Assembly: GCA_964542585.1 (NCBI GenBank) | Contig: CAZIUI010000023.1 | Location: forward strand, 1 to 39,931 | DNA: 39,931 bases | Source: CAYYUA01 sp964542585 | Lineage (GTDB): Bacteria > Bacteroidota > Bacteroidia > CAILMK01 > CAYYUA01 | Direction: 5' to 3' | In this document: positions 16,810 to 25,308 of the stretch, in pieces | How the letters are laid out: each line of letters opens with the position of its first letter | How positions within the stretch are numbered: the stretch's first letter is position 1 | Program-made: the position numbers and the translations under genes | Notes under the pieces: generated by a model | Databases searched by the model: none | The model's input: only the letters and a program-made list of their open reading frames with translations | Told to the model about the DNA's origin: nothing

Positions 16810-18954
16810 ATGCCCTTCTTCCTAATTGCCGTTTGGTTCTTAGTTATTGGTTTATCACGGTCATATAGTTATAGCTATAACCTTGGTTTTAAGAATGCTT
16901 TCCAATTGTTTCGAATAGGCCTCCTTGGGGCTATGTCAATGGCATGCTGCCCGGCAGGGCTGGCCCAAAACCTCCTGTGGGAACGCCTTTACGGAACTGA
17001 AAAAGTAGACCATGTAAGTCAGTTGATGACAACGGATAACCAGCATCAGGTTGTCTATGGCCATTCCCATCAGGATGTCAAGTACTATCCGGGAACCACC
17101 CATCTTCATGTTACGCAATTTGACACAGGGGGCCAGCTTGTTTGGCAGCAAGCTTTTCCATTTGATGGCTTCGTGAAGGCCGGAGACATTATCAGCTCTC
17201 ACGATGGCGGGTACCTCCTTACCGCAACGCTGCGCAAACCAGATCAATACCATAACCTCGTTTGGAAGCTAAACGAAGACGGTAAACCTGTCTGGAAAAA
17301 AACTTTTGGCGGGAAGCAAGGTCATGCCCCCTGGCTGGCAGCTCCCACTTCTGACTCTGCCTTTTTCATAACGGGTAAGCCGACCATTGATAGCCGCTAT
17401 AACGAACAGAATCTCGAATGGAGCGAAAAAGGGCTTTTTGTTCTTAAACTCAATAACCAAGGTGAGTTGGAGCATAAAAATAACTTGGGTTACAAAAAAA
17501 CCCTTCAGCCGATTAGCCTAAGCCGTATTGATCAGCGGACTTATTCCATTGTGGCTACACGCGGCCAACGTGTTTTCTGGGTGAAAGCTGATAAGGTAGA
17601 GGGCCAACTTCTTCTTGATCAGTTAAAGCCCTTAGGCCTGCCAAACGGTGATTACCAAAACCTTACGGTTAATACCGTTTACCAAACTTCTGATAATCAT
17701 TGGCTGCTAGGAGGAGCGGTGTATGAAAAAAACAGGAAAAACGGCCCGCATGGTTGGTTAAGCAAGATTAATGAGGCAGGCGAAGTGCAGTGGCAGGCCG
17801 TTTATGCCCATGAAGAAGCCAATGCGGTCCATGCCGTTGCCCGGCTTTCGGGCTTAGGGCTGGTATTCGGAGGTCATTCCCGCAAAGACCGCGGTAGTAT
17901 TGATCTAGCGGAGGAAAATAGCTGGATCGGAGGAACCAATGCTAACGGGAAGCTCCAATGGGAGCAGTTTTATGGAGGAAAAGCGGCCGATCAAGTGGTT
18001 GATCTGCGTACAATGCCCGAAGCAGGGGCTTATTTTGCCCTTGAGGCTACCCACTCACGCCTCAGCAGTTCTGATCAGGCTATTGATCAGCAAGCTTGGC
18101 GTCTCAGGAAGCTTGATACTAGCGGATTTCACCAGCCAAAACCAGTTAGAGCATTTCAGCCTTACAGCCAGGACACGAGCTACAGGGGTATTGCGCAACT
18201 ACTACAAGCTATTCGAGCTCAGCCCTCAAACAGGGCGCTGAATAAATTACTGTATCGGCACAATCTGATCGCTAACCCTTCCCTCTCTAGTAAACGGGCA
18301 CCGGCGGGTACTTCTGATTGGCGCTACCACAGGAATAAGCTAAGCATCGACACCTTTTCCAGGAACCTCTTTGGTAGTAGCCGTCCAGAGGTTATTGTTC
18401 AGCTAAGAAGTAAGCGGACCCATGACATCGCGGTGTTCTACCGGAAAGGTAGTCGCCTTCACAAAGTCCCGGGGCGGATAAGTCATCACCTTTCAGACCA
18501 GTATCAGACCGGTGATTTTGTTTTTTACTTCAAGTCAATTGGAAGCCCTAATGCTTACGAGATCGCTACTAAGCGGCAATGGACGTACAATCGGTCAAAC
18601 AATGAAATAATCAGTTTTTACGAGGTAATACCGGATACCATTCGCCAGTTTTATGATGTAAGAACTAAAGCGTTTTCCTACTCAGGCCTTCAGACTTATA
18701 GCTACGATACTAAGCGGGAGATTGAATGGCAGCTTAAAGACAGCTTTCCCAAACAGCTATTGATCCATGCTAAAACCAACAATAAAACAGACATGGATCG
18801 TAACAAGCAGGGTGAAGTATTATCCGGGAAGCAGGAGCAGTCAACGGCTAAAAAGGTAGTGACCTTTGTTAAGACCAGACGAGGCCTGCGGATTTCCCAA
18901 ATTCAGAAAGACCTCACCGAAACCATTGAAATCCTTGGTATTGGTAATGACTAG
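16810..18954 (+). CDS. Exported propeller-like repeat protein of unknown function
   Basis: This 714-residue protein has a long N-terminus with two hydrophobic stretches; the second (GLLGAMSMACCPAGLAQ, about residues 33-52) looks like the real signal peptide end. A later start, possibly non-ATG, is conceivable. About five repeats of the form 'lN..G...W...fGG' follow near residues 103, 151, 217, 317 and 374 (for example WKLNEDGKPVWKKTFGG and GTNANGKLQWEQFYGG). This pattern is typical of Bacteroidota beta-propeller proteins. The C-terminal 250 residues are basic and unrecognised. Unlike its neighbour it has no T9SS tail, so it may stay in the periplasm or depend on a partner. The 6-base gap suggests an operon with the upstream gene. 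Confidence 0.6.
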   Translation: MPFFLIAVWFLVIGLSRSYSYSYNLGFKNAFQLFRIGLLGAMSMACCPAGLAQNLLWERLYGTEKVDHVSQLMTTDNQHQVVYGHSHQDVKYYPGTTHLHVTQFDTGGQLVWQQAFPFDGFVKAGDIISSHDGGYLLTATLRKPDQYHNLVWKLNEDGKPVWKKTFGGKQGHAPWLAAPTSDSAFFITGKPTIDSRYNEQNLEWSEKGLFVLKLNNQGELEHKNNLGYKKTLQPISLSRIDQRTYSIVATRGQRVFWVKADKVEGQLLLDQLKPLGLPNGDYQNLTVNTVYQTSDNHWLLGGAVYEKNRKNGPHGWLSKINEAGEVQWQAVYAHEEANAVHAVARLSGLGLVFGGHSRKDRGSIDLAEENSWIGGTNANGKLQWEQFYGGKAADQVVDLRTMPEAGAYFALEATHSRLSSSDQAIDQQAWRLRKLDTSGFHQPKPVRAFQPYSQDTSYRGIAQLLQAIRAQPSNRALNKLLYRHNLIANPSLSSKRAPAGTSDWRYHRNKLSIDTFSRNLFGSSRPEVIVQLRSKRTHDIAVFYRKGSRLHKVPGRISHHLSDQYQTGDFVFYFKSIGSPNAYEIATKRQWTYNRSNNEIISFYEVIPDTIRQFYDVRTKAFSYSGLQTYSYDTKREIEWQLKDSFPKQLLIHAKTNNKTDMDRNKQGEVLSGKQEQSTAKKVVTFVKTRRGLRISQIQKDLTETIEILGIGND

Positions 18955-19007
18955 AAGCAGCATTTCACCAGGTTATTAGCCAATTAAAAACGCTCCACCA
19001 GCCCTTT

Positions 19008-20657
19008 TCAGGTCTGAATAACACCTGGATTGAACTGCTTAGTGATGGGCGCGTGGTTAGCGGTTTCAATGCCTTGCGAAATGACTTTCCGGGTTTCGCG
19101 TGGATCAATAATGTCGTCAACCCAAAGACGAGCCGCTGCATAAAGGGGTTTCGTTTGTCCTTCATAATCCGCTTTCACCTTTTCCTCTAGCTCTTGTTTT
19201 TTCTCTTCATCGGGTTCTTCGCCCTTCGCTTTCATTTGGGATACCTGGATCTGGGTTAGGGTTGTAGCAGCTTGGCTACCACCCATTACTGCTATGCGTG
19301 CACTCGGCCAGGCTAGGATTAACCGGGGGTCATAAGCTTTCCCACACATTGCGTAATTTCCAGCACCGTAAGAATTGCCCGTTATGACAGTAAATTTGGG
19401 AACAACTGAATTTGCTACGGCATTAACAAGCTTGGCCCCATCTTTAATAATCCCGCCCTGCTCAGCACGGCTACCTACCATGAAACCTGTCACGTCCTGC
19501 AAAAAAACCAATGGAACATGCTTTTGATTACAATTCATAACAAATCGGGCGGCCTTGTCAGCCCCATCCGAGTAGATAACACCCCCAACCTGCATCTCTC
19601 CTTTTTTACTTTTCACAACCTGCCGTTGGTTAGCGACAATACCAACAGCCCATCCATCAATTCGGGCGTATCCACAGACCATGGTTTTACCATAGCCTTC
19701 TTTAAAGGATTGAAAATCAGAATTATCCACTAACCGCTCAATAATATCCATGGTATCATAAGGCTTGGAGCGATCTGCTGGTAGGTATCCGGGAATTTCT
19801 TCGGGATCTTTTGCGGGTTGTTTTGCTTCAATCCGATCGAATCCGGCTTTTTCGCTGTAACCAGTTTTAGCCATCGTGTTCCGAATAGCATTAAGGCAGC
19901 TCTCATCGTCCGGGTATTTGTTATCGGTCACCCCTGATATTTCAGATTGGGTAGTGGCTCCACCTAGCTCCTCAGCTGAAACATCCTCACCGATAGCGGC
20001 TTTTACCAGGTAAGGCCCGGCCAAAAAAATGGATCCGGTATCCTCCACAATCATGGCTTCATCCGACATAATGGGCAGGTAAGCGCCTCCAGCCACACAG
20101 CTCCCCATGATTGCTGCAATCTGTTGGATCCCTTCAGAGGACATAATGGCATTGTTACGGAAGATCCTTCCAAAATGGTCCTTATCCGGGAAAATCTCAT
20201 CCTGCATAGGCAGGTACACGCCCGCACTATCCACCAGGTAGATGATGGGAATCCGGTTTTCCATGGCGATCTCTTGGGCGCGAAGGTTCTTCTTGGCCGT
20301 GATCGGGAACCAGGCACCGGCTTTAACAGTCGGGTCGTTAGCTACTACGATGCACTGACGTCCTTCAACTTTTCCAATTTTAACCACTACTCCACCCGAT
20401 GGGCAGCCACCGTGCTCTTCATACATCCCGTAGCCAGCAAAAGCGCCTATTTCTATCGCTTCGGTATCATTGTCTAGTAAGTAGGCAATGCGCTGCCTTG
20501 CCAGGAGTTTGCCTTTATCTTTTTGTTTTTGAGCTTTCTTTTCACCACCGCCAGCTTGCATTTGTTCCCTTACAGCTTCTATGTGATCAAATGCCAGCTT
20601 ATGCTCGTCTTTATTTTTATTGAATTGCAGGTCTTCCTTTTGCTGATTTTGGGCCAT
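19008..20657 (-). CDS. Acyl-CoA carboxylase, carboxyltransferase (beta) subunit
   Basis: This 549-residue crotonase-fold carboxyltransferase would move the carboxyl group from biotin to an acyl-CoA. The N-terminal domain has GKLLARQRIAYLLD, GGCPSGGVVVKIGKVEGR and the glycine-rich oxyanion motifs GSCVAGGAYLPIMSDE. The C-terminal domain has LVFLQDVTGFMVGSRAEQGG and GNSYGAGNYAMCGKAYDP. The segment VYLPMQDEIFPDKDHFGRIF resembles methylcrotonyl-CoA carboxylase (leucine breakdown) more than propionyl-CoA carboxylase, but the substrate is uncertain. No biotin carboxylase or biotin carrier gene is adjacent, so the partner must be elsewhere. It converges on the propeller-like gene with 53 bases between the stops. 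Confidence 0.88.
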   Translation of the reverse strand: MAQNQQKEDLQFNKNKDEHKLAFDHIEAVREQMQAGGGEKKAQKQKDKGKLLARQRIAYLLDNDTEAIEIGAFAGYGMYEEHGGCPSGGVVVKIGKVEGRQCIVVANDPTVKAGAWFPITAKKNLRAQEIAMENRIPIIYLVDSAGVYLPMQDEIFPDKDHFGRIFRNNAIMSSEGIQQIAAIMGSCVAGGAYLPIMSDEAMIVEDTGSIFLAGPYLVKAAIGEDVSAEELGGATTQSEISGVTDNKYPDDESCLNAIRNTMAKTGYSEKAGFDRIEAKQPAKDPEEIPGYLPADRSKPYDTMDIIERLVDNSDFQSFKEGYGKTMVCGYARIDGWAVGIVANQRQVVKSKKGEMQVGGVIYSDGADKAARFVMNCNQKHVPLVFLQDVTGFMVGSRAEQGGIIKDGAKLVNAVANSVVPKFTVITGNSYGAGNYAMCGKAYDPRLILAWPSARIAVMGGSQAATTLTQIQVSQMKAKGEEPDEEKKQELEEKVKADYEGQTKPLYAAARLWVDDIIDPRETRKVISQGIETANHAPITKQFNPGVIQT

Positions 20658-20678
20658 AATTCATCATTTGTGGAACCT

Positions 20679-20686
20679 CGAAAGTA
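20679..20686 (-). promoter_or_regulatory. Candidate -7 promoter element upstream of the carboxylase gene
   Basis: On the minus strand this reads TACTTTCG, one mismatch from TAnnTTTG and identical to the element proposed for glpD at 39358. It ends 21 bases before the ATG. Confidence 0.3.
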
Positions 20687-21158
20687 GCAGCTAATTAAGA
20701 ATTTTCGTAATGCATTAGCCGATTCTTTGATGTATCCCCTATTTGGAAGTGAAAACTAAATAAAATGAAAACGGCATCAGATGGCTATCTTTTGATGCTA
20801 TTTTCGTTTGAAGCGATTTGAATAATAGAAGTAGATGCTTAATCAATTCACTGGCTTATTCATGATTTGAAGTAGCTTTATTGGCTTTAGTAAATGAAAG
20901 AAACTTATTGCTCTGGCGGTTTTAAAGCGCGTTGAAAGCTTGTTTAAAAGAAACGGCTGGATAGCGCATGAGCCTTACCCATCGCCGGGTTTTGACTGCG
21001 CTTCCGCTCTATGCCTCCTTTATGATGGAAAAGTTAAAAAACCCCCTTATGTTTTGTTTAACGAGGTTTGTGGCCGAAAATAGGCTTAAGCCTTATACCT
21101 TTAAAAAACCAGAATCCATCATTTATTTTTACTGGTACTGCCAAGGTGCCTACTTCCA
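20687..21158. other. Intergenic region without a recognisable gene
   Basis: This stretch of about 470 bases lies between the carboxylase promoter region and the end of a lipoprotein gene. A short plus-strand frame at 20968-21162 shows no family resemblance and no convincing start context. A weak hairpin (GCATCA 20774-20779 with TGATGC 20793-20798, flanked by GAAAA/TTTTC) is the only structure seen. A small RNA cannot be excluded. Confidence 0.55.
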
Positions 21159-21737
21159 TTAAGTAAATCCCAAGAGTAACAAACCCATAAGTAAAAGATA
21201 AGAAGCTAATATGAGAGAAAACCCTGGTGTCGATACGCCATAATTAGCAGCATACAAGATTAACGCAATAGCTGAAATTAAAAATACAAGCGCTAAAAAT
21301 TTCATAAAGAAATTTATTATTCCAAAAAACGGATTCTGATTTCCAATACTGCTAGCGGTTTCGCTTTGGTTATTTTTATGGAAATAGGTTGAATAAAGCG
21401 AGGATAGACTATTTTCTTTATTGGCTCGTATCGAATCCAACTCGATTTGTTTACCCCATAATGGCTTTTGCTCTTTTTGAAATTTGGGAAGGGTGAATTG
21501 GTCTATTTTTTTACTTTTTGTGGCCTTATGGGATTTGTCCAATGTTCCTAATGAAAAGATTGCCGCTTTTTTAGGATCTACTTGCTTTACCTGTTCTTGA
21601 TTGGCGTTCTTTAGATTGCCATCAACATTGACCGTTTGTTTTCTTAGATAAAATCCACTGTCAGATGTTTCAAGAGCTACATTGCATCCTCCTAGTAATA
21701 GCCCTACGATCAACAGGCTCCATTTGAAATTTTGCAT
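21159..21737 (-). CDS. Hypothetical lipoprotein with C-terminal membrane helices
   Basis: I chose the ATG at 21737 over a TTG two codons upstream, giving 192 residues. The N-terminus MQNFKWSLLIVGLLLGGC is a good lipoprotein signal with cysteine at residue 18. The next roughly 110 residues are polar and lysine-rich with no recognised domain. Residues about 140-190 contain two hydrophobic segments (FFMKFLALVFLISAIALILY and FSLILASYLLLMGLLLLGF). A lipidated N-terminus combined with two C-terminal helices would tie both ends to a membrane, probably the inner one. I do not recognise the family. A downstream RNase P RNA gene is transcribed from the opposite flank. Confidence 0.6.
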   Translation of the reverse strand: MQNFKWSLLIVGLLLGGCNVALETSDSGFYLRKQTVNVDGNLKNANQEQVKQVDPKKAAIFSLGTLDKSHKATKSKKIDQFTLPKFQKEQKPLWGKQIELDSIRANKENSLSSLYSTYFHKNNQSETASSIGNQNPFFGIINFFMKFLALVFLISAIALILYAANYGVSTPGFSLILASYLLLMGLLLLGFT

Positions 21738-22083
21738 TGCCAAACAATATCAACGTCTCACAAAGTAACCTAATCGTTCAAAAACAAAAAACTTTTAAGT
21801 ATCACCTAAATACGCTATTTAAAATAAGCCAAAAACCACATTACCTAAAATATTTCCGCGCCTATCACCAGCGCTGGAAAGAAAAACAATTAAAGCTCCT
21901 TGCTAAAAGTAGCCAAAGGATAACGCGTTTTTACTTACTAGATAAAAAAAGACTGCCAACCGATAAGCCGGGTTCTGTCGCCTGATGCTGTAAGCATTAG
22001 GGCCCTGTCATTTATCTAGGCCTGCCATTGCTGGCAGACTCATGAGCGGCCTACCCCCCGGAGCTTTGGGCGAGCAACCCTTA

Positions 22084-22163
22084 GGGGAATTGATCAAACA
22101 CTTTTTAATTCCTTAAGAAGTGTTTAAAAGCAGAAAATGCTTTTCTGCTTGTGATCCATCCCC
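22084..22163 (-). other. rnpB expansion 2: branched stem in the P15-P17 region
   Basis: A basal stem (GGGGAATTGATC 22084-22095 with GATCCATCCCC 22153-22163, imperfect) carries two hairpins. One is 13 bp with one G-U pair (22096-22108 with 22113-22125, loop TTCC). The other is a perfect 10 bp (AAGCAGAAAA 22128-22137 with TTTTCTGCTT 22141-22150, loop TGC). This region normally holds short P16/P17 helices. Confidence 0.8.
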
Positions 22164-22260
22164 ACTCCGGTATGCTTGGCCTTGCAACCTGCAGGGTTTA
22201 CCTGCCGCATCAGTGTCGCCACCGATGGCGGTGAGCTCTTACCTCACCCTTTCACCCTTA

Positions 22261-22342
22261 GGGGGTGGATCAAAAGCATTTTGCTTTACCAAAATGCTTT
22301 TAAAATTGAAAATTCGGATATTTTCAATTTTGATCCACCCCC
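22261..22342 (-). other. rnpB expansion 1: perfect three-way junction at the P12 position
   Basis: An 11-bp basal stem (GGGGGTGGATC 22261-22271 with GATCCACCCCC 22332-22342) is followed, with no unpaired linker bases, by two perfect 12-bp hairpins. The first pairs 22272-22283 with 22290-22301. The second pairs 22302-22313 with 22320-22331. Each has a 6-base loop. In most type A RNAs, P12 is a simple variable hairpin. Confidence 0.85.
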
Positions 22343-22527
22343 CGGTCTGGTTTCTGTGGCACTTTCCGTAGCCAGGGCTTTTAGCCTTGGCTCCTGCCGT
22401 TTCGGCAGTGCAGTGCTCTGTGTTGCCCGGACTTTCCTCTCCAGCCTTTAGACTGGAGCGACAGGGTGGTTGACAGTCCATAACTTAAATTCCTTTTAAC
22501 CTTGTAAAAGTTCCATTTATCAAAACC

Positions 22528-23130
22528 CTAAACGACATTAGAGCCAGCTTTTTGGGTGGCCAACCCGTCATGGAAACATTTACGACAACGGGGTTCATAA
22601 ACCTCTTCTGCACCTACTTTAATCTGATCACCATTGAATCCCTTGCGAAAGGAGTGGGTAGCCAAGTTGCGGCACTGGACACAAATCGCGTGCACTTTAG
22701 TAATGTACTCAGCAACAGCCAATAATTCCGGAATTGGGGAAAAAGGCTTCCCTTCATAATCCATATCCAGGCCAGCAATTATGACGCGATAATTATCAAG
22801 CGCTAACTGCCGGGCGACATTTACCAACTCGTCATCAAAAAATTGCGATTCATCAAAACCCACAACCCGTGCCTTATCTATGTGCTGAAAGGTATCCATG
22901 GGCTTATTCAAGTTTACGGAAGGGATGTTATTCTGATCATGGGAGACAACAGCTTTATCCTCATAGCGCTGGTCGAGGGAAGATTTGAACAAGGCCACTG
23001 GTTGTTGAGCAATTTGAGCACGCTTAATCCGCCTAATGAGCTCTTCCGTTTTACCGGAAAACATCGGGCCGGCTATAACTTCGATCCAGCCACGATGACC
23101 AATGTTACTGTAGGAAGGCTCAATGAACAT
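22528..23130 (-). CDS. tdk: Thymidine kinase
   Basis: This 200-residue type II thymidine kinase phosphorylates (deoxy)thymidine in the pyrimidine salvage pathway. The P-loop is GPMFSGKTEEL (about residues 20-30). The Walker B region is VVGFDESQFFDDEL and the lasso precursor is IIAGLDMDYEGKPF. The structural zinc site is formed by two CxxC pairs, ICVQC and RCRKC. The frame extends 40 codons further upstream, but that part is basic and unlike any Tdk, so I chose the ATG at 23130 (MFIEPSYSNIGHRGWIEV). It is divergent from the acidic-linker gene, with 157 bases between the starts. Confidence 0.93.
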   Translation of the reverse strand: MFIEPSYSNIGHRGWIEVIAGPMFSGKTEELIRRIKRAQIAQQPVALFKSSLDQRYEDKAVVSHDQNNIPSVNLNKPMDTFQHIDKARVVGFDESQFFDDELVNVARQLALDNYRVIIAGLDMDYEGKPFSPIPELLAVAEYITKVHAICVQCRNLATHSFRKGFNGDQIKVGAEEVYEPRCRKCFHDGLATQKAGSNVV

Positions 23131-23287
23131 GAGATTGTTTTTGATCAAAGGTCTGAAAATTCTGGTAAGCCTTTTCGAGCGACAGGTCTGATAAAAATTA
23201 AATCGCCCCTTTCGTTGGGGAAGCAACAGTTTTATGCTAATTTTAAGCAACTAAAAAATTCGTTTAAAGCTAACGATATAAAATCTC

Positions 23288-24346
23288 ATGAATAATTCTA
23301 AACAACCGCTAGAAGCCTTAAGAGATGAGCTCCACAACTTGGAAAAAGGCCTGCGACAGGTCAAAAATCAGGACCAATGTTCCCGAATAGAAGCTGACTT
23401 TCTACTGGACCAGATAAGGAAATTATATGCGGCTGCATTAGATCTTCAGCAAACGGTAACTGATCAACCTCCGGCTACCGAAAACCACAATCAGAAAAGA
23501 GCGGGCCATCAAGAAGAAAAAGCCTCCCATGAACAAGATCAGGCCGACAAGCCCGTAAAGCATAATGCGGATGATAACCAGCCAAAGACTGACTACCAAG
23601 CGTTTACACCGGGTCAAGAGGAGGGCAACTACAACATTCCCGATGATGGTGAAAATAAACAGGAACGGACTTCTACTTTCAAGCAATCAGATAATACCAC
23701 CAGTGATTGGGAAACAACAGCCCATACCCATGAACGAACTATTTCATCACATGAAGATCCACAAGAAGAACACGGCAATGAAACACCAGTAGAAAAAGGC
23801 CAAGCGAACGATGAAAACAGCAATGTTTTGTCAGAACAACCGCCAGGAGAGACAACGACACCTGAAGCAGAGAACGCTGAGCCAGCCGATCAAAAGGCAG
23901 GCGATAGCGGTCAAAAACCGGATTTCGGCGCCAAAGATCTGAAAGATCAATCTGAGTGGTCTTCTACCCAAGAGCGATACCAAAACCAACGCGGACAAGC
24001 TTTACACGAGAAATTTGAGGGGAAACAAATTTCCCTTCATGAACAGTTAGTGGCCAACAACAGCGGCAAATCACTACTTGATCGTTTTAAAAATGCTCCA
24101 ATAGATGATCTTAGATCAGCAATAGGTTTAAATGAGCGTGCAAAGTTCATCAAGGAGCTTTTTGATGGAAAGCGTCAAGCCTATTTTGACACCATAGAGG
24201 CGCTTAATCGTATGGGGACTTACAATGAAGCCCTACAATACCTAGAGTACACCGTGAAACCGGCTCACCAGTGGGATAATCATCAAAAAGCCGTGGAAGA
24301 TTTTATGGAACTGGTTTACCGGCGCTTTGTGAGTTCCGATGCTTAA
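23288..24346 (+). CDS. Acidic linker protein with a conserved C-terminal helical domain
   Basis: This 352-residue protein has three parts. Residues 1-60 are helical and charged (LRDELHNLEKGLRQVKNQDQ). Residues about 61-235 are a disordered, Glu/Gln/Asn/Asp-rich linker of low complexity. Residues about 240-350 form a compact helical domain (SLHEQLVANNSGKSLLDRF, then IDDLRSAIGLNERAKFIKELFDG and ALNRMGTYNEALQYLE). I recall similar C-terminal domains in uncharacterised Bacteroidota proteins, with no known function. There is no signal peptide or membrane helix. Its stop overlaps the stop of the convergent transketolase subunit by four bases. The linker suggests a scaffold or tether, which is inference. 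Confidence 0.6.
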   Translation: MNNSKQPLEALRDELHNLEKGLRQVKNQDQCSRIEADFLLDQIRKLYAAALDLQQTVTDQPPATENHNQKRAGHQEEKASHEQDQADKPVKHNADDNQPKTDYQAFTPGQEEGNYNIPDDGENKQERTSTFKQSDNTTSDWETTAHTHERTISSHEDPQEEHGNETPVEKGQANDENSNVLSEQPPGETTTPEAENAEPADQKAGDSGQKPDFGAKDLKDQSEWSSTQERYQNQRGQALHEKFEGKQISLHEQLVANNSGKSLLDRFKNAPIDDLRSAIGLNERAKFIKELFDGKRQAYFDTIEALNRMGTYNEALQYLEYTVKPAHQWDNHQKAVEDFMELVYRRFVSSDA

Positions 24347-25308
24347 GCTTTATTGTAGGTCAGATCAAGGGTATGGATGACCGTCCGATGGATCTCCTCA
24401 GCATTTAGCCCGTATTTTTCAAGCAAAGTATCCGGTTTACCACTTTCACCAAAACGATCATGAACCGCTACCATGCCCATCTTGGTTGGGCGCTTACGGG
24501 CAAGTAACTGGGCTACAGCATCTCCTAGCCCTCCATTCATTTGATGCTCTTCCGCTGTTACGATACATCCTGTCTTAGCCGCTGCATCTAATATGAAGGA
24601 TTCATCCAACGGTTTAATCGTGTGAATATTAACCACTTGTGCATCAATTCCAGCTTCCGCCAGGGTGTTTTCAGCTTTAAGGGCCTCCCAAACCAAGTGA
24701 CCTGTTGCTAATATAGTGATGTCTTTACCATCTTTAAGCGGGAGCGCCTTGCCGATCTCAAAAGCTGTATCTTCAGGAATAAAATTGGGCACTTTGGGTC
24801 GTCCGAATCTGACATAACTTGGCCCCCACCGCTCATAAACTGCCTTGGTAGCTTGATAAGTCTGGTTATAATCACAAGGATTGATAACCGTTAAATTCGG
24901 AAGCATTCTCATGAGCCCGATATCTTCAAGAATTTGGTGGGTAGCTCCGTCCTCTCCTAAAGTCACCCCTGCGTGAGAAGCGCATATTTTGACGTTTTTA
25001 TGAGAATAAGCTATGGATTGCCTGATCTGGTCAAAAACACGCCCCGTGGCAAAATTTGCAAATGTTCCAACAAAGGGAATTTTTTTTCCGATGGTTAGGC
25101 CGGCTGCCACACCCATCATGTTTGCTTCCGCTACACCACACTGATAAAATCGTTGAGGAAAGGTATCCCAGAACTTACTCATTTTGAGAGAACCGGCTAA
25201 ATCAGCTGATAGCCCGATCACGTTCGGATCCTGTTGGCCCAGGTAAAGCAGGGCATCCCCAAAGCCCTCCCTGGTTGCTTTACGACTGAGTTCCGGGTAA
25301 GAAACCAT
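24343..25308 (-). CDS. Transketolase, C-terminal subunit
   Basis: This 321-residue protein corresponds to the pyrimidine-binding plus C-terminal domains of transketolase. Landmarks are GLSADLAGSLKMSKFW, CGVAEANMMGVAAGL with the catalytic glutamate that activates thiamine diphosphate, SHAGVTLGEDGATHQ, and the C-terminal VTAEEHQMNGGLGDAVAQLL. It should pair with the N-terminal subunit at 26688-27536 to move two-carbon units in the pentose phosphate pathway. Its ATG overlaps the stop codon of the upstream von Willebrand A gene in a TAATG arrangement, so translational coupling is likely. Split transketolases are common in archaea, some Firmicutes and Bacteroidota. Confidence 0.88.
   Translation of the reverse strand: MVSYPELSRKATREGFGDALLYLGQQDPNVIGLSADLAGSLKMSKFWDTFPQRFYQCGVAEANMMGVAAGLTIGKKIPFVGTFANFATGRVFDQIRQSIAYSHKNVKICASHAGVTLGEDGATHQILEDIGLMRMLPNLTVINPCDYNQTYQATKAVYERWGPSYVRFGRPKVPNFIPEDTAFEIGKALPLKDGKDITILATGHLVWEALKAENTLAEAGIDAQVVNIHTIKPLDESFILDAAAKTGCIVTAEEHQMNGGLGDAVAQLLARKRPTKMGMVAVHDRFGESGKPDTLLEKYGLNAEEIHRTVIHTLDLTYNKA

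Larger units (their letters stand above)
21951..22478 (-). ncRNA. rnpB: RNase P RNA (bacterial type A, expanded)
   Basis: On the minus strand the RNA begins and ends with an 11-bp P1 helix (GACTGTCAACC with GGTTGGCAGTC, one G-U pair). The universally conserved blocks are present: GAGGAAAGTCCGGGC near the 5' end, GGTGAGGTAAGAGCTCACC in the middle, GCAAGGCCAAG, and ACAGAACCCGGCTTATCGG near the 3' end. At 528 bases it is well above the usual 350-400, because of two expansions at about 22261-22342 (P12 position) and 22084-22163 (P15-P17 region). A run of seven T (minus strand, 21944-21950) directly follows P1 and could end transcription. The RNA processes tRNA 5' ends with the RnpA protein, which is not encoded in this window. 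Confidence 0.95.

Noticed and set aside
20968..21162. Plus-strand ORF of 64 codons in the intergenic region
   Set aside because: No recognisable domain, no good start context, and rare-looking composition; random open frame.
21737..21985. Plus-strand ORF of 82 codons divergent from the lipoprotein gene
   Set aside because: Its end lies inside the RNase P RNA and its start overlaps the lipoprotein start codon; basic low-complexity translation.
22120..22481. Several short ORFs on both strands
   Set aside because: All lie inside the RNase P RNA gene.
23131..23250. 40-codon N-terminal extension of tdk
   Set aside because: The extension is basic and not found in thymidine kinases; the ATG at 23130 gives the normal length.
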